This document shows positions 15,988 through 24,584 of a stretch of 64,000 nt of DNA, in pieces (position 1 is the first letter of the stretch; each line of letters starts with the position of its first letter). The stretch is from Winogradskya consettensis. Lineage in GTDB: Bacteria > Actinomycetota > Actinomycetes > Mycobacteriales > Micromonosporaceae. The position numbers were made by a program, and so were the translations under genes. Under the pieces are notes generated by a model. The model saw only the letters and a program-made list of their open reading frames with translations, did no database searches and was not told where the DNA came from. The DNA is taken from assembly GCF_018332715.1 (NCBI RefSeq), contig NZ_BOQP01000011.1, positions 357,476 to 421,475 on the forward strand, read 5' to 3'.

Positions 15988-16397
15988 TTGACCTGCTGAT
16001 TGATGGCCGTGACCTGCGCCTGATCGGTGACCGCGATGCGCGACACGTACTGCCGGGTGCCGTTGGTGACGGTGACCTGGACCGTCCCGCGCGGAATCGT
16101 CACCTTGACCAGCAGGAACAGCAGGCTGAACACCGTCAGTACGCAGAACCCGGCGATCGACGCCACGATCGCCCACGTCGGGATCTTCGTCTCGTTGTGC
16201 CAGTAGTCGTGGACCATCCACGTCGACCCGGGCAGCGGAATGTCACCGGCGGGGGTGTGCACCACCGCCGACGTCACACCCATGTCCCCGATGTGCATGA
16301 TCACGGGCCCGGGGCCCTGCGGCGCCACCGGCGGTTGAGCGGGCACCCCGGGCACACTCCACGGGTCGCTCGGCGGCGGGCTCTGCGGATACGTCAC
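15960..16397 (-). CDS. Small membrane protein (DUF6232-like)
   Basis: A 145-aa protein with a Pro-rich N-terminus, then a short beta-rich part (VIMHIGDMGVTSAVVHTPAGD), one strong membrane segment (AIVASIAGFCVLTVFSLLFLLV) and a beta-rich C-terminal domain (TIPRGTVQVTVTNGTRQY). The layout resembles actinobacterial DUF6232-type proteins of unknown function. The GTG at 16397 is preferred over the TTG at 16403 because TAGGGT lies 7 nt before it on the minus strand. It overlaps the end of the DNA ligase gene on the other strand. Confidence 0.65.
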   Translation of the reverse strand: MTYPQSPPPSDPWSVPGVPAQPPVAPQGPGPVIMHIGDMGVTSAVVHTPAGDIPLPGSTWMVHDYWHNETKIPTWAIVASIAGFCVLTVFSLLFLLVKVTIPRGTVQVTVTNGTRQYVSRIAVTDQAQVTAINQQVNYVRSLAAL

Positions 16398-16425
16398 CCG
16401 CAAAACCCTATCCGCGCCCCACCCC

Positions 16426-16491
16426 GCCCGAAAGCGTCACCCGGCCCGAAAGCGTCACCCGGCCCGAAAGCGTCACCCGGCCCGAAAGCCC
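16426..16491. repeat. 18-bp tandem repeat, 3.7 copies
   Basis: Three perfect copies of GCCCGAAAGCGTCACCCG (16426-16443, 16444-16461, 16462-16479) and a partial fourth lie between the SURF1 gene and the small membrane-protein gene, both on the minus strand. Perfect identity suggests recent slippage or selection. Confidence 0.85.
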
Positions 16492-16511
16492 TACCAGCCC
16501 GAGAGCGTGGC

Positions 16512-17348
16512 TCACTCAGGAAGCCGCGCGGAAGGCGCAGCAGCAGCCCCCGCAGGCTCACCCAGCCGATCATCGGCCGCCGTAACCCGGTCAACCCGAG
16601 CCTTGGGCGCGTCGCCATGGGCTTCTTTACGTGCCTGCCACCCAAAAGCGAACAACGCCATCACCGAGAACAGCCACCACTGAATCGCATATCCACCGTT
16701 CTGCCACGAATCCTCGTGATCGATCGGGACGGCGGAAAACCCGGACTCCGGCGAACTGACCAGCACATACGCCCCATAGAGCGGGTACGGGATCCGATCC
16801 ACCAGATGCGGCAGCGAGATGCGCCGGGTATCGATGCGTCCGTCCCGTTCGGCGATGCCTGAGGGCCGGCTCTCGGACAGATGGACCTGCCCGACAACCG
16901 TCACCTCACCGGAAGGCGGCGGCGTGGCGACCGGTGGGGAGATGGCGTCACCGTCGCGGGACGGAACCCAGCCCCGGTCGACGAGCACCGCTGTCCCATC
17001 AGACAGGACGAGCGGGGTAACGATCTCGAATCCGACGTTGCCGTCGACGGTGCGGCCGCGGGCCTGGATCTCGTGGGCGGCGTCGTACTTGCCACTGACA
17101 GTGATCTTTGTCCAGGCCTTGTCCTTGCCGGGCATGCTGCCCAGCGCACCCGCCGCGGTGGGTTTGACCAGCACGGACGTGAGTGGGACCGCGGTGGCGG
17201 AGTCGGCGGCGTCGATGCGGGTGTTGATCGCGCTGCGCTCCTGGTACCGGTGGAGCTGCCAGTTGCCGAGAAGGACCATCACGGCCGAAGCCACCAGCGT
17301 GAGGGCCGCCGCGCCCAGCCAGCGAGGGGTGAGAAGGAACCGGTACAC
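16512..17348 (-). CDS. SURF1-family cytochrome oxidase assembly protein
   Basis: SURF1-family membrane protein that assists assembly of the cytochrome c oxidase subunit I haem-copper site. It is 278 aa. The N-terminal membrane helix is WLGAAALTLVASAVMVLLGNW and the family signature WQLHRYQERSAIN follows. The central extracytoplasmic part contains WTKITVSGKYD and VLVDRGWVP, both typical of SURF1. The C-terminal helix is YAIQWWLFSVMALFAFGW. The GTG start is preceded by TAGCCT with a 6-nt spacer, so it may be leaderless. It is divergent from cobB, with a 112-bp shared promoter region. Confidence 0.9.
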   Translation of the reverse strand: MYRFLLTPRWLGAAALTLVASAVMVLLGNWQLHRYQERSAINTRIDAADSATAVPLTSVLVKPTAAGALGSMPGKDKAWTKITVSGKYDAAHEIQARGRTVDGNVGFEIVTPLVLSDGTAVLVDRGWVPSRDGDAISPPVATPPPSGEVTVVGQVHLSESRPSGIAERDGRIDTRRISLPHLVDRIPYPLYGAYVLVSSPESGFSAVPIDHEDSWQNGGYAIQWWLFSVMALFAFGWQARKEAHGDAPKARVDRVTAADDRLGEPAGAAAAPSARLPE

Positions 17349-17460
17349 GATCCGAGGCTACCCGGGTGCCGACAGGCGGCTGCGGCTGGCAGGTAGGGTG
17401 CGACTTTCGGCGGTCATTACCACGATGCCGCCGTTTTCCGTATCCGCGAGGGAGCCACTG

Positions 17461-18972
17461 ATGTCCAGCCAACCACGCCTGGTGGTGAGCGCGCCCTCCT
17501 CGGGGCACGGCAAGACCGCCATCGCGGTGGGACTGCTGGCCGCCGCCGCAGGCCGGGGCGTACCCGCGGCGGGGTTCAAGGTCGGACCGGACCACACCGA
17601 CGCCGCGTACCTCGGGCTGGCCGCGGGACGTCCGGGCCGCAACCTCGACCCGCGGCTGGTGGGTTCGCAGCGCATCGCCCCGCTCTTCGCGCACGGCGCG
17701 GCCGGCAGCCACTTCGCGGTTGTCGAGGGCGCGATGGGCCTGTTCGACAGCCTGACCGGGCAGCCCGAGATCGACGGCACGGCGGCGGTGGCGGCTGCCC
17801 TGCGCGCGCCCGTCCTGCTCGTCGTCGACGTGGCAGCGATGGGTCACTCGCTGGCGGCGCTGGTCCACGGCTTCCGCATGTTCGACGAGATGGTCCACCT
17901 CGGCGGCGTCATCCTGAACCGGGTCGCCTCACCGCGGCACGAGGAGATGCTCCGGACCGCCCTCGACGACATCGGGATGCCGGTCCTCGGTGCCCTGCGC
18001 CGCGGTGACCTGCCCGCTGTCCTCCCGGCGCGCGCCCAGGGCCCGGTCCCGGTCGCGCATCGCACGGTCGAGGCGGTCCGGGCCGTACGCCGCCTGGGCG
18101 AAGCCGTCGGCAGCGCACTGGATCTCGACCGCATCATGGCGCTCGCGAACACCGCCCCGGCCCTGCCCAGCCCCGCCTGGTCACCCGCCGACGGACTGGA
18201 CCCGGCGGAGATCCCGGTGCAACGCCCGGTGATCGCGCTGGCAGGCGGTCCGGGCGCGCCCTACACGTACGTCGAAACGGCCGAGCTCCTCACCGCAGCC
18301 GGAGCCGACGTGGTGGTGGTCGATCCGCTCCGCGACGAAGCGCTCCCGCCCGGCACGCGCGCCCTGATGATCGGCGCGGGCCTCCCGGAGGGTTACGCGG
18401 AGGAACTCTCCGCCAACCGCCGCCTCTGCGCAGCGGTAGCCCAGTTGGCCCACGAGGGCGCCCCCATCGTCGCGGAAGGCATCGGCCTGCCCTGGCTCAC
18501 CCGCGACTTCGACGGCCGTCCCATGTGCGGCGTCCTGGACGCGACAGCCACCACCGGAACGCAGACGGTAGCCGGATACCGCGAGGCCACAGCCCCGTCG
18601 ACCTCCCCCCTCGCCCCGGCCGGAGCCCGCATCACCGGCTACAAGCAACACCGCGCCATAGTCGCTCCCCGCGCGGGCCAGATCCCGGCCTGGACGTGGT
18701 CGGGCGGCAACCCGGAGGGCTTCGTCTGGCGCCAGGTCCACGCCTCCCAGCTCGGCCTGCACTGGGCCGGGGCCCCGGAGATCGCCCGCCGCCTGGTCGC
18801 CGCCGCACTTCCCGGTCACCCCCAGCAACCCCCGGCAGCCCAGGCCCCGACCGTCCCCATCACCCCGCCCGCGCCGTCTCCGCTCCCGGCCCAGCAGCAG
18901 AGCCCACCCCCCACCGGAGATCCGAACGAGGCCACACTCTCCCTCTCGGCCGTAGACCTCCAGAACCAATGA
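17461..18972 (+). CDS. cobB: Cobyrinic acid a,c-diamide synthase (CobB/CbiA)
   Basis: Glutamine-dependent amidase that makes (hydrogeno)cobyrinic acid a,c-diamide, upstream of CobQ in the pathway. The 503-aa protein has the ATP-binding loop SAPSSGHGKTAIAVGL at residues ~9-24. It then has FKVGPDHTDAAYL, the typical CbiA segment that reads GPDyID in most homologues, and VEGAMGLFDS. In the C-terminal amidotransferase part the expected Cys nucleophile is not obvious in the segment PIVAEGIGLPWLTRDFDG, where homologues usually carry AECGG. This is worth checking. A Pro-rich tail of ~50 residues ends the protein. RBS GAGGGAG precedes ATG 17461. It stands apart from the other cob genes. Confidence 0.85.
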   Translation: MSSQPRLVVSAPSSGHGKTAIAVGLLAAAAGRGVPAAGFKVGPDHTDAAYLGLAAGRPGRNLDPRLVGSQRIAPLFAHGAAGSHFAVVEGAMGLFDSLTGQPEIDGTAAVAAALRAPVLLVVDVAAMGHSLAALVHGFRMFDEMVHLGGVILNRVASPRHEEMLRTALDDIGMPVLGALRRGDLPAVLPARAQGPVPVAHRTVEAVRAVRRLGEAVGSALDLDRIMALANTAPALPSPAWSPADGLDPAEIPVQRPVIALAGGPGAPYTYVETAELLTAAGADVVVVDPLRDEALPPGTRALMIGAGLPEGYAEELSANRRLCAAVAQLAHEGAPIVAEGIGLPWLTRDFDGRPMCGVLDATATTGTQTVAGYREATAPSTSPLAPAGARITGYKQHRAIVAPRAGQIPAWTWSGGNPEGFVWRQVHASQLGLHWAGAPEIARRLVAAALPGHPQQPPAAQAPTVPITPPAPSPLPAQQQSPPPTGDPNEATLSLSAVDLQNQ

Positions 18973-19051
18973 CATAAGTACGCCCGGCCATGTCCTCCAC
19001 TGCAAAATCTTGCTCGCCGCAGGGCTGACCACCGTCACGCTCGGCGCGCCT

Positions 19052-19127
19052 GTCCACCTCGGCGTGCCAGAAGTCCATCTGGGCGTGTGTACGTCCATGT
19101 CGGCGTGTCGAAACGCGACACGCCGAC
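19052..19127. promoter_or_regulatory. Three phased direct repeats ending in a 12-bp palindrome, upstream of the TIGR03086 gene
   Basis: GTCCA(C/T/G)-CTCGGCGTG-like units start at 19052, 19073 and 19093, spaced 21 and 20 bp, two helical turns. The last runs into a perfect inverted repeat, GTCGGCGTGTCG (19099-19110) and CGACACGCCGAC (19116-19127). The arrangement looks like an operator bound cooperatively by a dimeric regulator. The palindrome could also terminate cobB. Confidence 0.5.
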
Positions 19128-19186
19128 CGGGCAAATGTCGGAGGACAGCCTTACGGTGAGGATGTGTGTGAGAAGGGAGAAGAACC

Positions 19187-19792
19187 ATGGCCGACCGTCT
19201 GCCCCTGGATTTCGACCCGCCGGTCCGGCAGGTCCGTAACCTGCTGCTGGGCATCACCGACGATCACCTGACCGCTCCCACGCCGTGTCCCGGCTGGTCG
19301 GTCGGCGACCTCCTTGACCACCTCCTCGGCCTGGGCTGGGCCTTCACCCAGGCAGCCAACAAGAAAACCGACGCCTCCGGCACCACGGCCCCGCCACCCG
19401 CACCGGCCGCGGCCCACCTGACCCCCCATTGGCGCATCCGCCTCCCCGTGGTCCTGGACGACCTCTCCCGGGCCTGGAAACAACCCGCAGCCTGGGAGGG
19501 AACATCCCAGGCAGGCGGCGTGACGATGCCGGCCGCCGTAACCGGAGCCGTAGCGGTCAACGAGCTCACCATGCACGGCTGGGACCTCGCCCGAGCCACC
19601 GGCCAGGAATACGCCGCCGACCCCCGCATCCTCGACCACCTCCTCGAATTCCTGGCCCAATACCCGCCGGAAGGCACCCCCGGCCTTTTCGGCCCCCACC
19701 ACCCCCTCCCCGACGATCCCACCCAGCTCGACCACGCCCTCGCCCTCACCGGCCGAAACCCCCACTGGCGCCCCACCACAGCCGCCCACTGA
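19187..19792 (+). CDS. TIGR03086-family protein (mycothiol-dependent/DinB-like metal-binding fold)
   Basis: A 201-aa four-helix DinB/MDMPI-like protein. The N-terminus has PCPGWSVGDLLDHLLGLGWAF with the metal-ligand His, and later NELTMHGWDLARATGQ, which is the second conserved signature of the TIGR03086 group. Members are thought to bind a metal and perhaps mycothiol, but no reaction is established. RBS GGGAGAAG stands 6 nt before the ATG. It is a single gene with phased repeats in its promoter region. Confidence 0.85.
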   Translation: MADRLPLDFDPPVRQVRNLLLGITDDHLTAPTPCPGWSVGDLLDHLLGLGWAFTQAANKKTDASGTTAPPPAPAAAHLTPHWRIRLPVVLDDLSRAWKQPAAWEGTSQAGGVTMPAAVTGAVAVNELTMHGWDLARATGQEYAADPRILDHLLEFLAQYPPEGTPGLFGPHHPLPDDPTQLDHALALTGRNPHWRPTTAAH

Positions 19793-19807
19793 CCCCCACG
19801 CCTGCCC

Positions 19808-19887
19808 GGGCCGTGCGCTCTCGCCTGGGCTGTGCGCTCTCGCCTGGGCCGCTCATGTCCGGGCCGCTCATGTCCGGGCCGCTCACG
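19808..19887. repeat. Two adjoining minisatellites (19-bp x2 and 15-bp x2.8)
   Basis: Two copies of GGGC(C/T)GTGCGCTCTCGCCT (19808-19826, 19827-19845) are followed directly by GGGCCGCTCATGTCC (19846-19860, 19861-19875) and a partial third copy. They lie just after the TIGR03086 gene. No function is evident. Confidence 0.8.
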
Positions 19888-20079
19888 CTTCCGAGGCTGC
19901 GCCCGCACGCCTGCCGAGCCGCCGCGTCCACTTGCCCGTTCGGACGCCGCCCTCGGGCTCGTGCCCCGCTCGCTGATCGCCGTCGGCCCTGGCAGCGGCC
20001 GGTCGTCGGGCGGAGGCTTATCGATTCTTTATGCCGTGGCTGAGAAAGTTGCGGACCATGGCATGAGGGGGTAGTCGGG

Positions 20080-20739
20080 GTGCGGGTGCTGGTGGCGGAT
20101 GACGAGCGGGTTCTGGCCGACACGGTGGCCGAGGGGTTGCGGGACTTTGCGATGGCGGTGGACGTCGTCTATGAGGGGAATGCGGCCAGGGAGCGGGTGA
20201 TCGTCAACCGCTATGACGTGGCGGTGCTGGATCGGGACATGCCGGGTGCGACGGGTGACGAGTTGTGCCGGGAGATGATCGAAGCGGGCCTGGACACCCG
20301 GGTGCTGCTGCTCACAGCGGCGGCGGGGATTCGTGACCGGGTCGAGGGCCTCGGTCTCGGGGCGGATGACTATCTGACCAAGCCGTTCGCGTTCGCCGAG
20401 CTGGTGGCCCGGGTGCAGGCGCTCGGGCGGCGCGCCAACTCAGCGCGTAAGCCTGTTCTGGAGCGGGACGGGATCGTGCTGGACGTGCCGCGGCACACCG
20501 CGTCGCGGGACGGGCTGACGCTGCGCCTGTCGCCGAAGGAGTTCGCCGTGCTGCATGTGCTGCTGCGGGCGGACGGCGCGGTGGTGAGCGCCGAGGATCT
20601 GCTCGAACAGGCGTGGGACGAGCACGCGGACCCGTTCACCAACGCCGTGCGGGTCACCGTGATGACGTTGCGCAAGAAGCTCGGCGACCCGCCGATCATT
20701 CACACCGTTCCGCGTACGGGATACCGGCTGGGCACATGA
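20080..20739 (+). CDS. OmpR/PhoB-family response regulator
   Basis: Two-component response regulator of 219 aa. The receiver domain (1-115) has the acidic pair DDE at residues 6-8, the phospho-acceptor Asp in VAVLDRDMPG (about 51), Thr in LLLTAA and Lys in YLTKPF. The winged-helix domain (about 125-219) ends in HTVPRTGYRLGT, typical of OmpR-type DNA-binding domains. The GTG start has GAGGGGG about 8 nt upstream. It overlaps the sensor kinase gene by 4 bp (ATGA), so the two form one pair. The likely targets are the export genes directly downstream. Confidence 0.95.
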   Translation: MRVLVADDERVLADTVAEGLRDFAMAVDVVYEGNAARERVIVNRYDVAVLDRDMPGATGDELCREMIEAGLDTRVLLLTAAAGIRDRVEGLGLGADDYLTKPFAFAELVARVQALGRRANSARKPVLERDGIVLDVPRHTASRDGLTLRLSPKEFAVLHVLLRADGAVVSAEDLLEQAWDEHADPFTNAVRVTVMTLRKKLGDPPIIHTVPRTGYRLGT

Positions 20740-21824
20740 TGCTGCGCTCCCCGCGCTGGCGGGCCGTGCTGATCTGCGCCGCGGTGCTGTTCGCGGGAAT
20801 GCTGATCGTGGGTGCCTCGGAGCAGGCGGCGGCGCTGTGGCAGAGCCTGCTGGACCCCGGCTGCATCCTGCCGTCGGGCCGGATCTCGACCACGCTGATC
20901 TGCCGGAAGATGTACCTGCCGCAGGACACGACCGGCACCTTCCTGATCGTTCTCCCGCTGGTCGTGCTGGCGATCGCCCCGGCCGTACTCAACTGGGCGG
21001 TCCGGCCGATTCGTGATCTCGCGGGTCAGATCGACGCTCTCGGCCCGCAGAATTTCGCCTACCGGGTCCGTAGCCCGCGTCGCGGCGGGGAGATGACCCA
21101 GCTGGCCGAGGCGGTCAATGCCATGATCGCCCGGGTGGCGGTCGGCTACGAGTCGCAGCGCCGCTTTGCCGCCGACGCGTCGCACGAGTTGCGCACCCCG
21201 CTGGCGGTGCAGCGCACGCTCATCGAGGTCAGCCTGGCCCGCAATCCCAGCCCCGACAAGCTGCGCGTGGTGGCCGAGCAACTGCTGGAGACCAACGAGC
21301 GCAACGTACGCCTGATCGAGGCACTCCTGGTCCTGAGCGAGAGCGATCGCGGGCTGGCCTCCCGCAGCGCCCTGCGACTGGACGTCATCGTGGCCGCCGT
21401 CGTGGCCGAGCACCGCACCCGGGCTGCCGAGGCAGCGGTGACCATCACCACGCAGCTCGCGGCGCGGGTCGTGATCGGCGAGCAGGTGCTGCTGGAGCGT
21501 CTGGTCATCAACCTCGTGCAGAACGCGATCAAGTACAACCGGCCCGGTGGCACCGTGCACGTCCTAGTGGGCGCGGATCCGGCGCTGGTCGTGGCGAACA
21601 CCGGCGACGACGTCCCGGCCGAGTCCGTGGCGGGATTGTTCGAGCCGTTCCGCCGGCTGAACGGCGTACGCATCGACCACAGCGGCGGTGTCGGTCTTGG
21701 CCTGACCATCGCCCGTTCGATCGTGCACGCGCACGACGGCACCATCGCAGCGACCTCGACCGGGCACGACGGCCTGCAGATCGCGGTGATGCTGCCCGCC
21801 GGAGACAGCATAAAGAAGATGTAA
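20736..21824 (+). CDS. Sensor histidine kinase
   Basis: Membrane histidine kinase of 362 aa, partner of the response regulator. It has two membrane helices (about residues 10-28 and 65-85) around a short ~35-residue external loop containing two Cys (DPGCILPSGR, TLICRKMY). HAMP follows (RPIRDLAGQID), then the HisKA box AADASHELRTPLA with the phospho-His at about 151. The ATPase domain has NLVQNAIKYN, ANTGDDVP and GVGLGLTIAR. The external loop is too short for a sensory domain. Such kinases often sense envelope stress or peptide antibiotics, sometimes through a partner transporter. Confidence 0.95.
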   Translation: MMLRSPRWRAVLICAAVLFAGMLIVGASEQAAALWQSLLDPGCILPSGRISTTLICRKMYLPQDTTGTFLIVLPLVVLAIAPAVLNWAVRPIRDLAGQIDALGPQNFAYRVRSPRRGGEMTQLAEAVNAMIARVAVGYESQRRFAADASHELRTPLAVQRTLIEVSLARNPSPDKLRVVAEQLLETNERNVRLIEALLVLSESDRGLASRSALRLDVIVAAVVAEHRTRAAEAAVTITTQLAARVVIGEQVLLERLVINLVQNAIKYNRPGGTVHVLVGADPALVVANTGDDVPAESVAGLFEPFRRLNGVRIDHSGGVGLGLTIARSIVHAHDGTIAATSTGHDGLQIAVMLPAGDSIKKM

Positions 21825-21871
21825 GGACGGCGCTTACGGCCGCGGAATGCCGCGAATCCGATAGTTGCGGC

Positions 21872-22723
21872 ATGCGACGACGTATGTGGATCCCCCTGGC
21901 AGTGCTGACGACCGGACTGCTGCTCACCGGCTGCGGCTCCTCGGCTGACGAGGCTGCCGAGAGCACCGCCTCGGACCGGGCCGGCGCGAGCACGACGGAT
22001 GAGGTTACCAATCGCCAGAACGCGGAGAAGGAGATCGCGGACTGCATGAAGGCGAAGGGTTTCCAGTACGAGGTCCCGCCGCCCCTGACGACCAATGCCC
22101 CGTCCGCGGACTACTCCGGGACCGCGAGCCTGCTCAAGAGCGACGACGAGCTGCGGGACTTCCGCAAGAAGTACGGCTTCGGCATCTACGCCCAGCTCGT
22201 ATGGCCGGACGACCCGGAGGTCAGGGAGCCCACGTCGGCCCCGAACCCCAACGACGCGATCCGGTCCGCGCTCGACCCGACCCGGCAGAAGGCGTACGAC
22301 GCGGCCCTGGGCAGCGAGTCCAAGGGTGGTTCCGATGCCGACGGGTGTGCTACCGCCGCCGCCAAGAAGTACTTAGGCACCACCGACCTCGACTCGGCCG
22401 AGACCAGGGAGGCCAAGCGTGCCTACGAGAAATACCGGACCGACGCGAAGGTCGTGCGGGCCGCCCGGAAGTACGCCGACTGCCTGACCGGCAAGGGTTA
22501 CAAGGTCCCCTCGGCCGAGCCGGGCCAGGTCGAGAACGGCGTGTACGACTCGATCGTCGACCCGCTGCAGGACGGCGACGACGTCACCGCGGCGCAGGCG
22601 AAGAATGAGCTGCCCCGCGAGGTCAAGGCAGCGCTGGCCGATCTGGACTGCCGCGGTGACTACGCCGAGATCACCCGTACGCAGTACGCCGCGGTCGCCG
22701 TCCGGGGCGGCGGGGAAGGCTGA
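21872..22723 (+). CDS. Secreted lipoprotein of unknown function, partner of the export genes
   Basis: A 283-aa lipoprotein with signal peptide MRRRMWIPLAVLTTGLLLTGC and lipobox LLTGC, cleaved before Cys21. The mature protein carries two related short motifs: EIADCMKAKGFQY (about residue 55) and KYADCLTGKGYKV (about residue 205). Together with the Cys residues in DADGC and LDCRGD this suggests a disulfide-stabilised duplicated fold. No known family is recognised. The gene may be leaderless (GATAGT, 6 nt, ATG). It is followed by the adaptor gene after 2 nt, so it belongs to the same operon. Confidence 0.8.
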   Translation: MRRRMWIPLAVLTTGLLLTGCGSSADEAAESTASDRAGASTTDEVTNRQNAEKEIADCMKAKGFQYEVPPPLTTNAPSADYSGTASLLKSDDELRDFRKKYGFGIYAQLVWPDDPEVREPTSAPNPNDAIRSALDPTRQKAYDAALGSESKGGSDADGCATAAAKKYLGTTDLDSAETREAKRAYEKYRTDAKVVRAARKYADCLTGKGYKVPSAEPGQVENGVYDSIVDPLQDGDDVTAAQAKNELPREVKAALADLDCRGDYAEITRTQYAAVAVRGGGEG

Positions 22724-22725
22724 GC

Positions 22726-23922
22726 ATGCGTACCCCCTTCCGCATGGTGGCCGTCATCGCGGCAATCGCCCTGACCACCGGCGCGGGCGGCTGGATGGCG
22801 GCGAGCCGGCTCCGCTCACCTGCCGACGCCGCGGCCGCCCGCCGGGCCCCCGAGGCCTCGCTGGTCACGGTCCCGGTCGAGCGGCGGCTGCTCACCTCCC
22901 AGGTGGTCACGCAGGGCTCGGTGACCTACGGCAAGGCGCGGCAGATCACGCTGACCGGCACGGTCGCGGCCGCCGACGGTGGGTCCGGTTCGCAGCTGGT
23001 CACCAAGGCATCCGCATCCGGGCGCACCCTGCGGGAGGGGGATGTCCTGCTGGAGATCAACGGGCGGCCGGTGTTCGTGCTGAAGGGGACGGTGCCGATG
23101 TACCGGACGCTGACCCTGGGCAGCGAGGGCGACGACGTTCGCCAGGTGCGTGCCGCGTTGCGCCGGCTGCTACCGGACCGTGGGCTTGCGAGGTCGGGGG
23201 CGGTGAACGACAGCATGCTCGACGCGGTCCGCGCCCTCTACCAGGGCGCCGGTTACGCGGCTGTCGAGCCGACGACTGAGCAGCGCAACCGGCTGCGGGA
23301 ACTCGAACGGGCGGTGACCGGCGCCGAGGGGCAGCCGCTGAAGGACGCGCGGAACGACCTGGCGGACTTCCGCAAGACGTACGGGGTGAGCATCGCCAGC
23401 GGTGAGATCGTCTTCCTGCCGCGGCTGCCCTTGCGGGTCACCTCGGTCAGCGCCAAGGCCGGCAACCCGGTGTCCGGCGCGGTGGCCACCGTGGCCGATC
23501 CGGCGCTGGTGGTGAACGCGACGGTCGCGACCGAGGATGCCGAGCTCCTCAGGACGGGACTCCCCGCGACTCTGCAGGACGAGGACGGCGGCGAGTCGGC
23601 GGCCACGGTGACCGCGATCGGCGCCGCCGGGGGCGAGGGGACGCCGATCATCCTGACGCCCAGGGACAGGAGCGGGGCCGGGAGGTCGGTGAAGGTGTCG
23701 ATCGAGGTCGGCCGGACCAGTGGTGAGGTGCTCGCCGTACCCGTGGCCGCGGTTTTCACCGCCTCCGACGGCCAGGCCCGGGTGACCGTGGCCGACTCCG
23801 CCGGCATCCGCCGCGACGTGCCGGTCGAGCCGGGGCTGGCCGCCGGGGGCGACGTCGAGGTCACCCCGGTCGGCGGTGCCACCCTCACAGCGGGGGAGCG
23901 GGTCGTGGTGAGCGGCTCATGA
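22726..23922 (+). CDS. Peptidoglycan-binding, HlyD/MacA-like transport adaptor
   Basis: Membrane-anchored adaptor of an ABC exporter, 398 aa. One N-terminal membrane helix (MVAVIAAIALTTGAGGW) is followed by a barrel-sandwich part (TKASASGRTLREGDVLLEINGRPVFVL). A peptidoglycan_binding_1-like domain then has LGSEGDDVRQVRAALRRL and LDAVRALYQGAGY at about residues 128-175. After a short helical hairpin come beta domains like those of MacA. The design suits a Gram-positive cell wall. It overlaps the ATPase gene by 4 bp. The stop codon of the lipoprotein gene is 2 nt upstream. Confidence 0.85.
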   Translation: MRTPFRMVAVIAAIALTTGAGGWMAASRLRSPADAAAARRAPEASLVTVPVERRLLTSQVVTQGSVTYGKARQITLTGTVAAADGGSGSQLVTKASASGRTLREGDVLLEINGRPVFVLKGTVPMYRTLTLGSEGDDVRQVRAALRRLLPDRGLARSGAVNDSMLDAVRALYQGAGYAAVEPTTEQRNRLRELERAVTGAEGQPLKDARNDLADFRKTYGVSIASGEIVFLPRLPLRVTSVSAKAGNPVSGAVATVADPALVVNATVATEDAELLRTGLPATLQDEDGGESAATVTAIGAAGGEGTPIILTPRDRSGAGRSVKVSIEVGRTSGEVLAVPVAAVFTASDGQARVTVADSAGIRRDVPVEPGLAAGGDVEVTPVGGATLTAGERVVVSGS

Positions 23923-24584
23923 CGTACGTCCTCGAGCTCATCGCGGTGAACCGGGTCTTCCCCGCAGACCCGCCGGTGACCGCGCTGGCGGGCGTGGACC
24001 TGCGCGTCCGCCGCGGTGAATACCTGGCAATCGTCGGGCCGTCCGGTTCGGGCAAGTCGACGCTGCTCAACGTGCTCGGCCTGCTCGACGTGCCGAGCTC
24101 GGGGAACTACCTGTTCGAGGGCGCGGAGACGACCACGATGGCCGATCGGCGCCGCACCGAACTGCGTGGCTCCCGGATCGGGTTCGTGTTCCAGTCCTTC
24201 CATCTGCTCATGTATCGCAGCGTGCTGGAGAACGTGATGCTCGGCGGGCTCTACACCGGCGTCCCGGCAGCCGTCCGCCGTACTCGGGCGGTCGCCGCAC
24301 TCGACCGGGTCGGCCTGGGGCACCGGCACCGGTTCCTGCCCAGCCGGCTCTCCGGTGGCGAACGGCAGAGGGTGGCGATCGCCCGCGCGCTGGTCGGCGA
24401 TCCGGCCCTGCTGCTGTGCGACGAGCCGACCGGCAACCTGGACGGCGCGAACACCGCCTCGGTGCTCGACCTCTTCGACGACCTGCGGGCCGCCGGCGCC
24501 ACCCTGCTCGTGATCACCCACGACGCGACGGTGGCGGAGCGCGCGGACCGGCGGGTACGCATCACCGACGGGCGGATCTCATGA
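23919..24584 (+). CDS. ABC transporter ATP-binding protein (MacB/LolD type)
   Basis: ATPase subunit of 221 aa that powers the neighbouring FtsX-like permease. Walker A is GPSGSGKSTLL (about residues 37-47), the Q-loop is FVFQSFHLL, the signature is RLSGGERQRVAIARAL, Walker B is ALLLCDEPTGNLD, and the switch His is in VITHDATVA. These are all the hallmarks of the MacB/LolD/FtsE class, which drives extracytoplasmic mechanical work rather than transmembrane transport. Four-base overlaps at both ends (ATGA) tie it into one operon with the adaptor and the permease. Confidence 0.95.
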   Translation: MTYVLELIAVNRVFPADPPVTALAGVDLRVRRGEYLAIVGPSGSGKSTLLNVLGLLDVPSSGNYLFEGAETTTMADRRRTELRGSRIGFVFQSFHLLMYRSVLENVMLGGLYTGVPAAVRRTRAVAALDRVGLGHRHRFLPSRLSGGERQRVAIARALVGDPALLLCDEPTGNLDGANTASVLDLFDDLRAAGATLLVITHDATVAERADRRVRITDGRIS

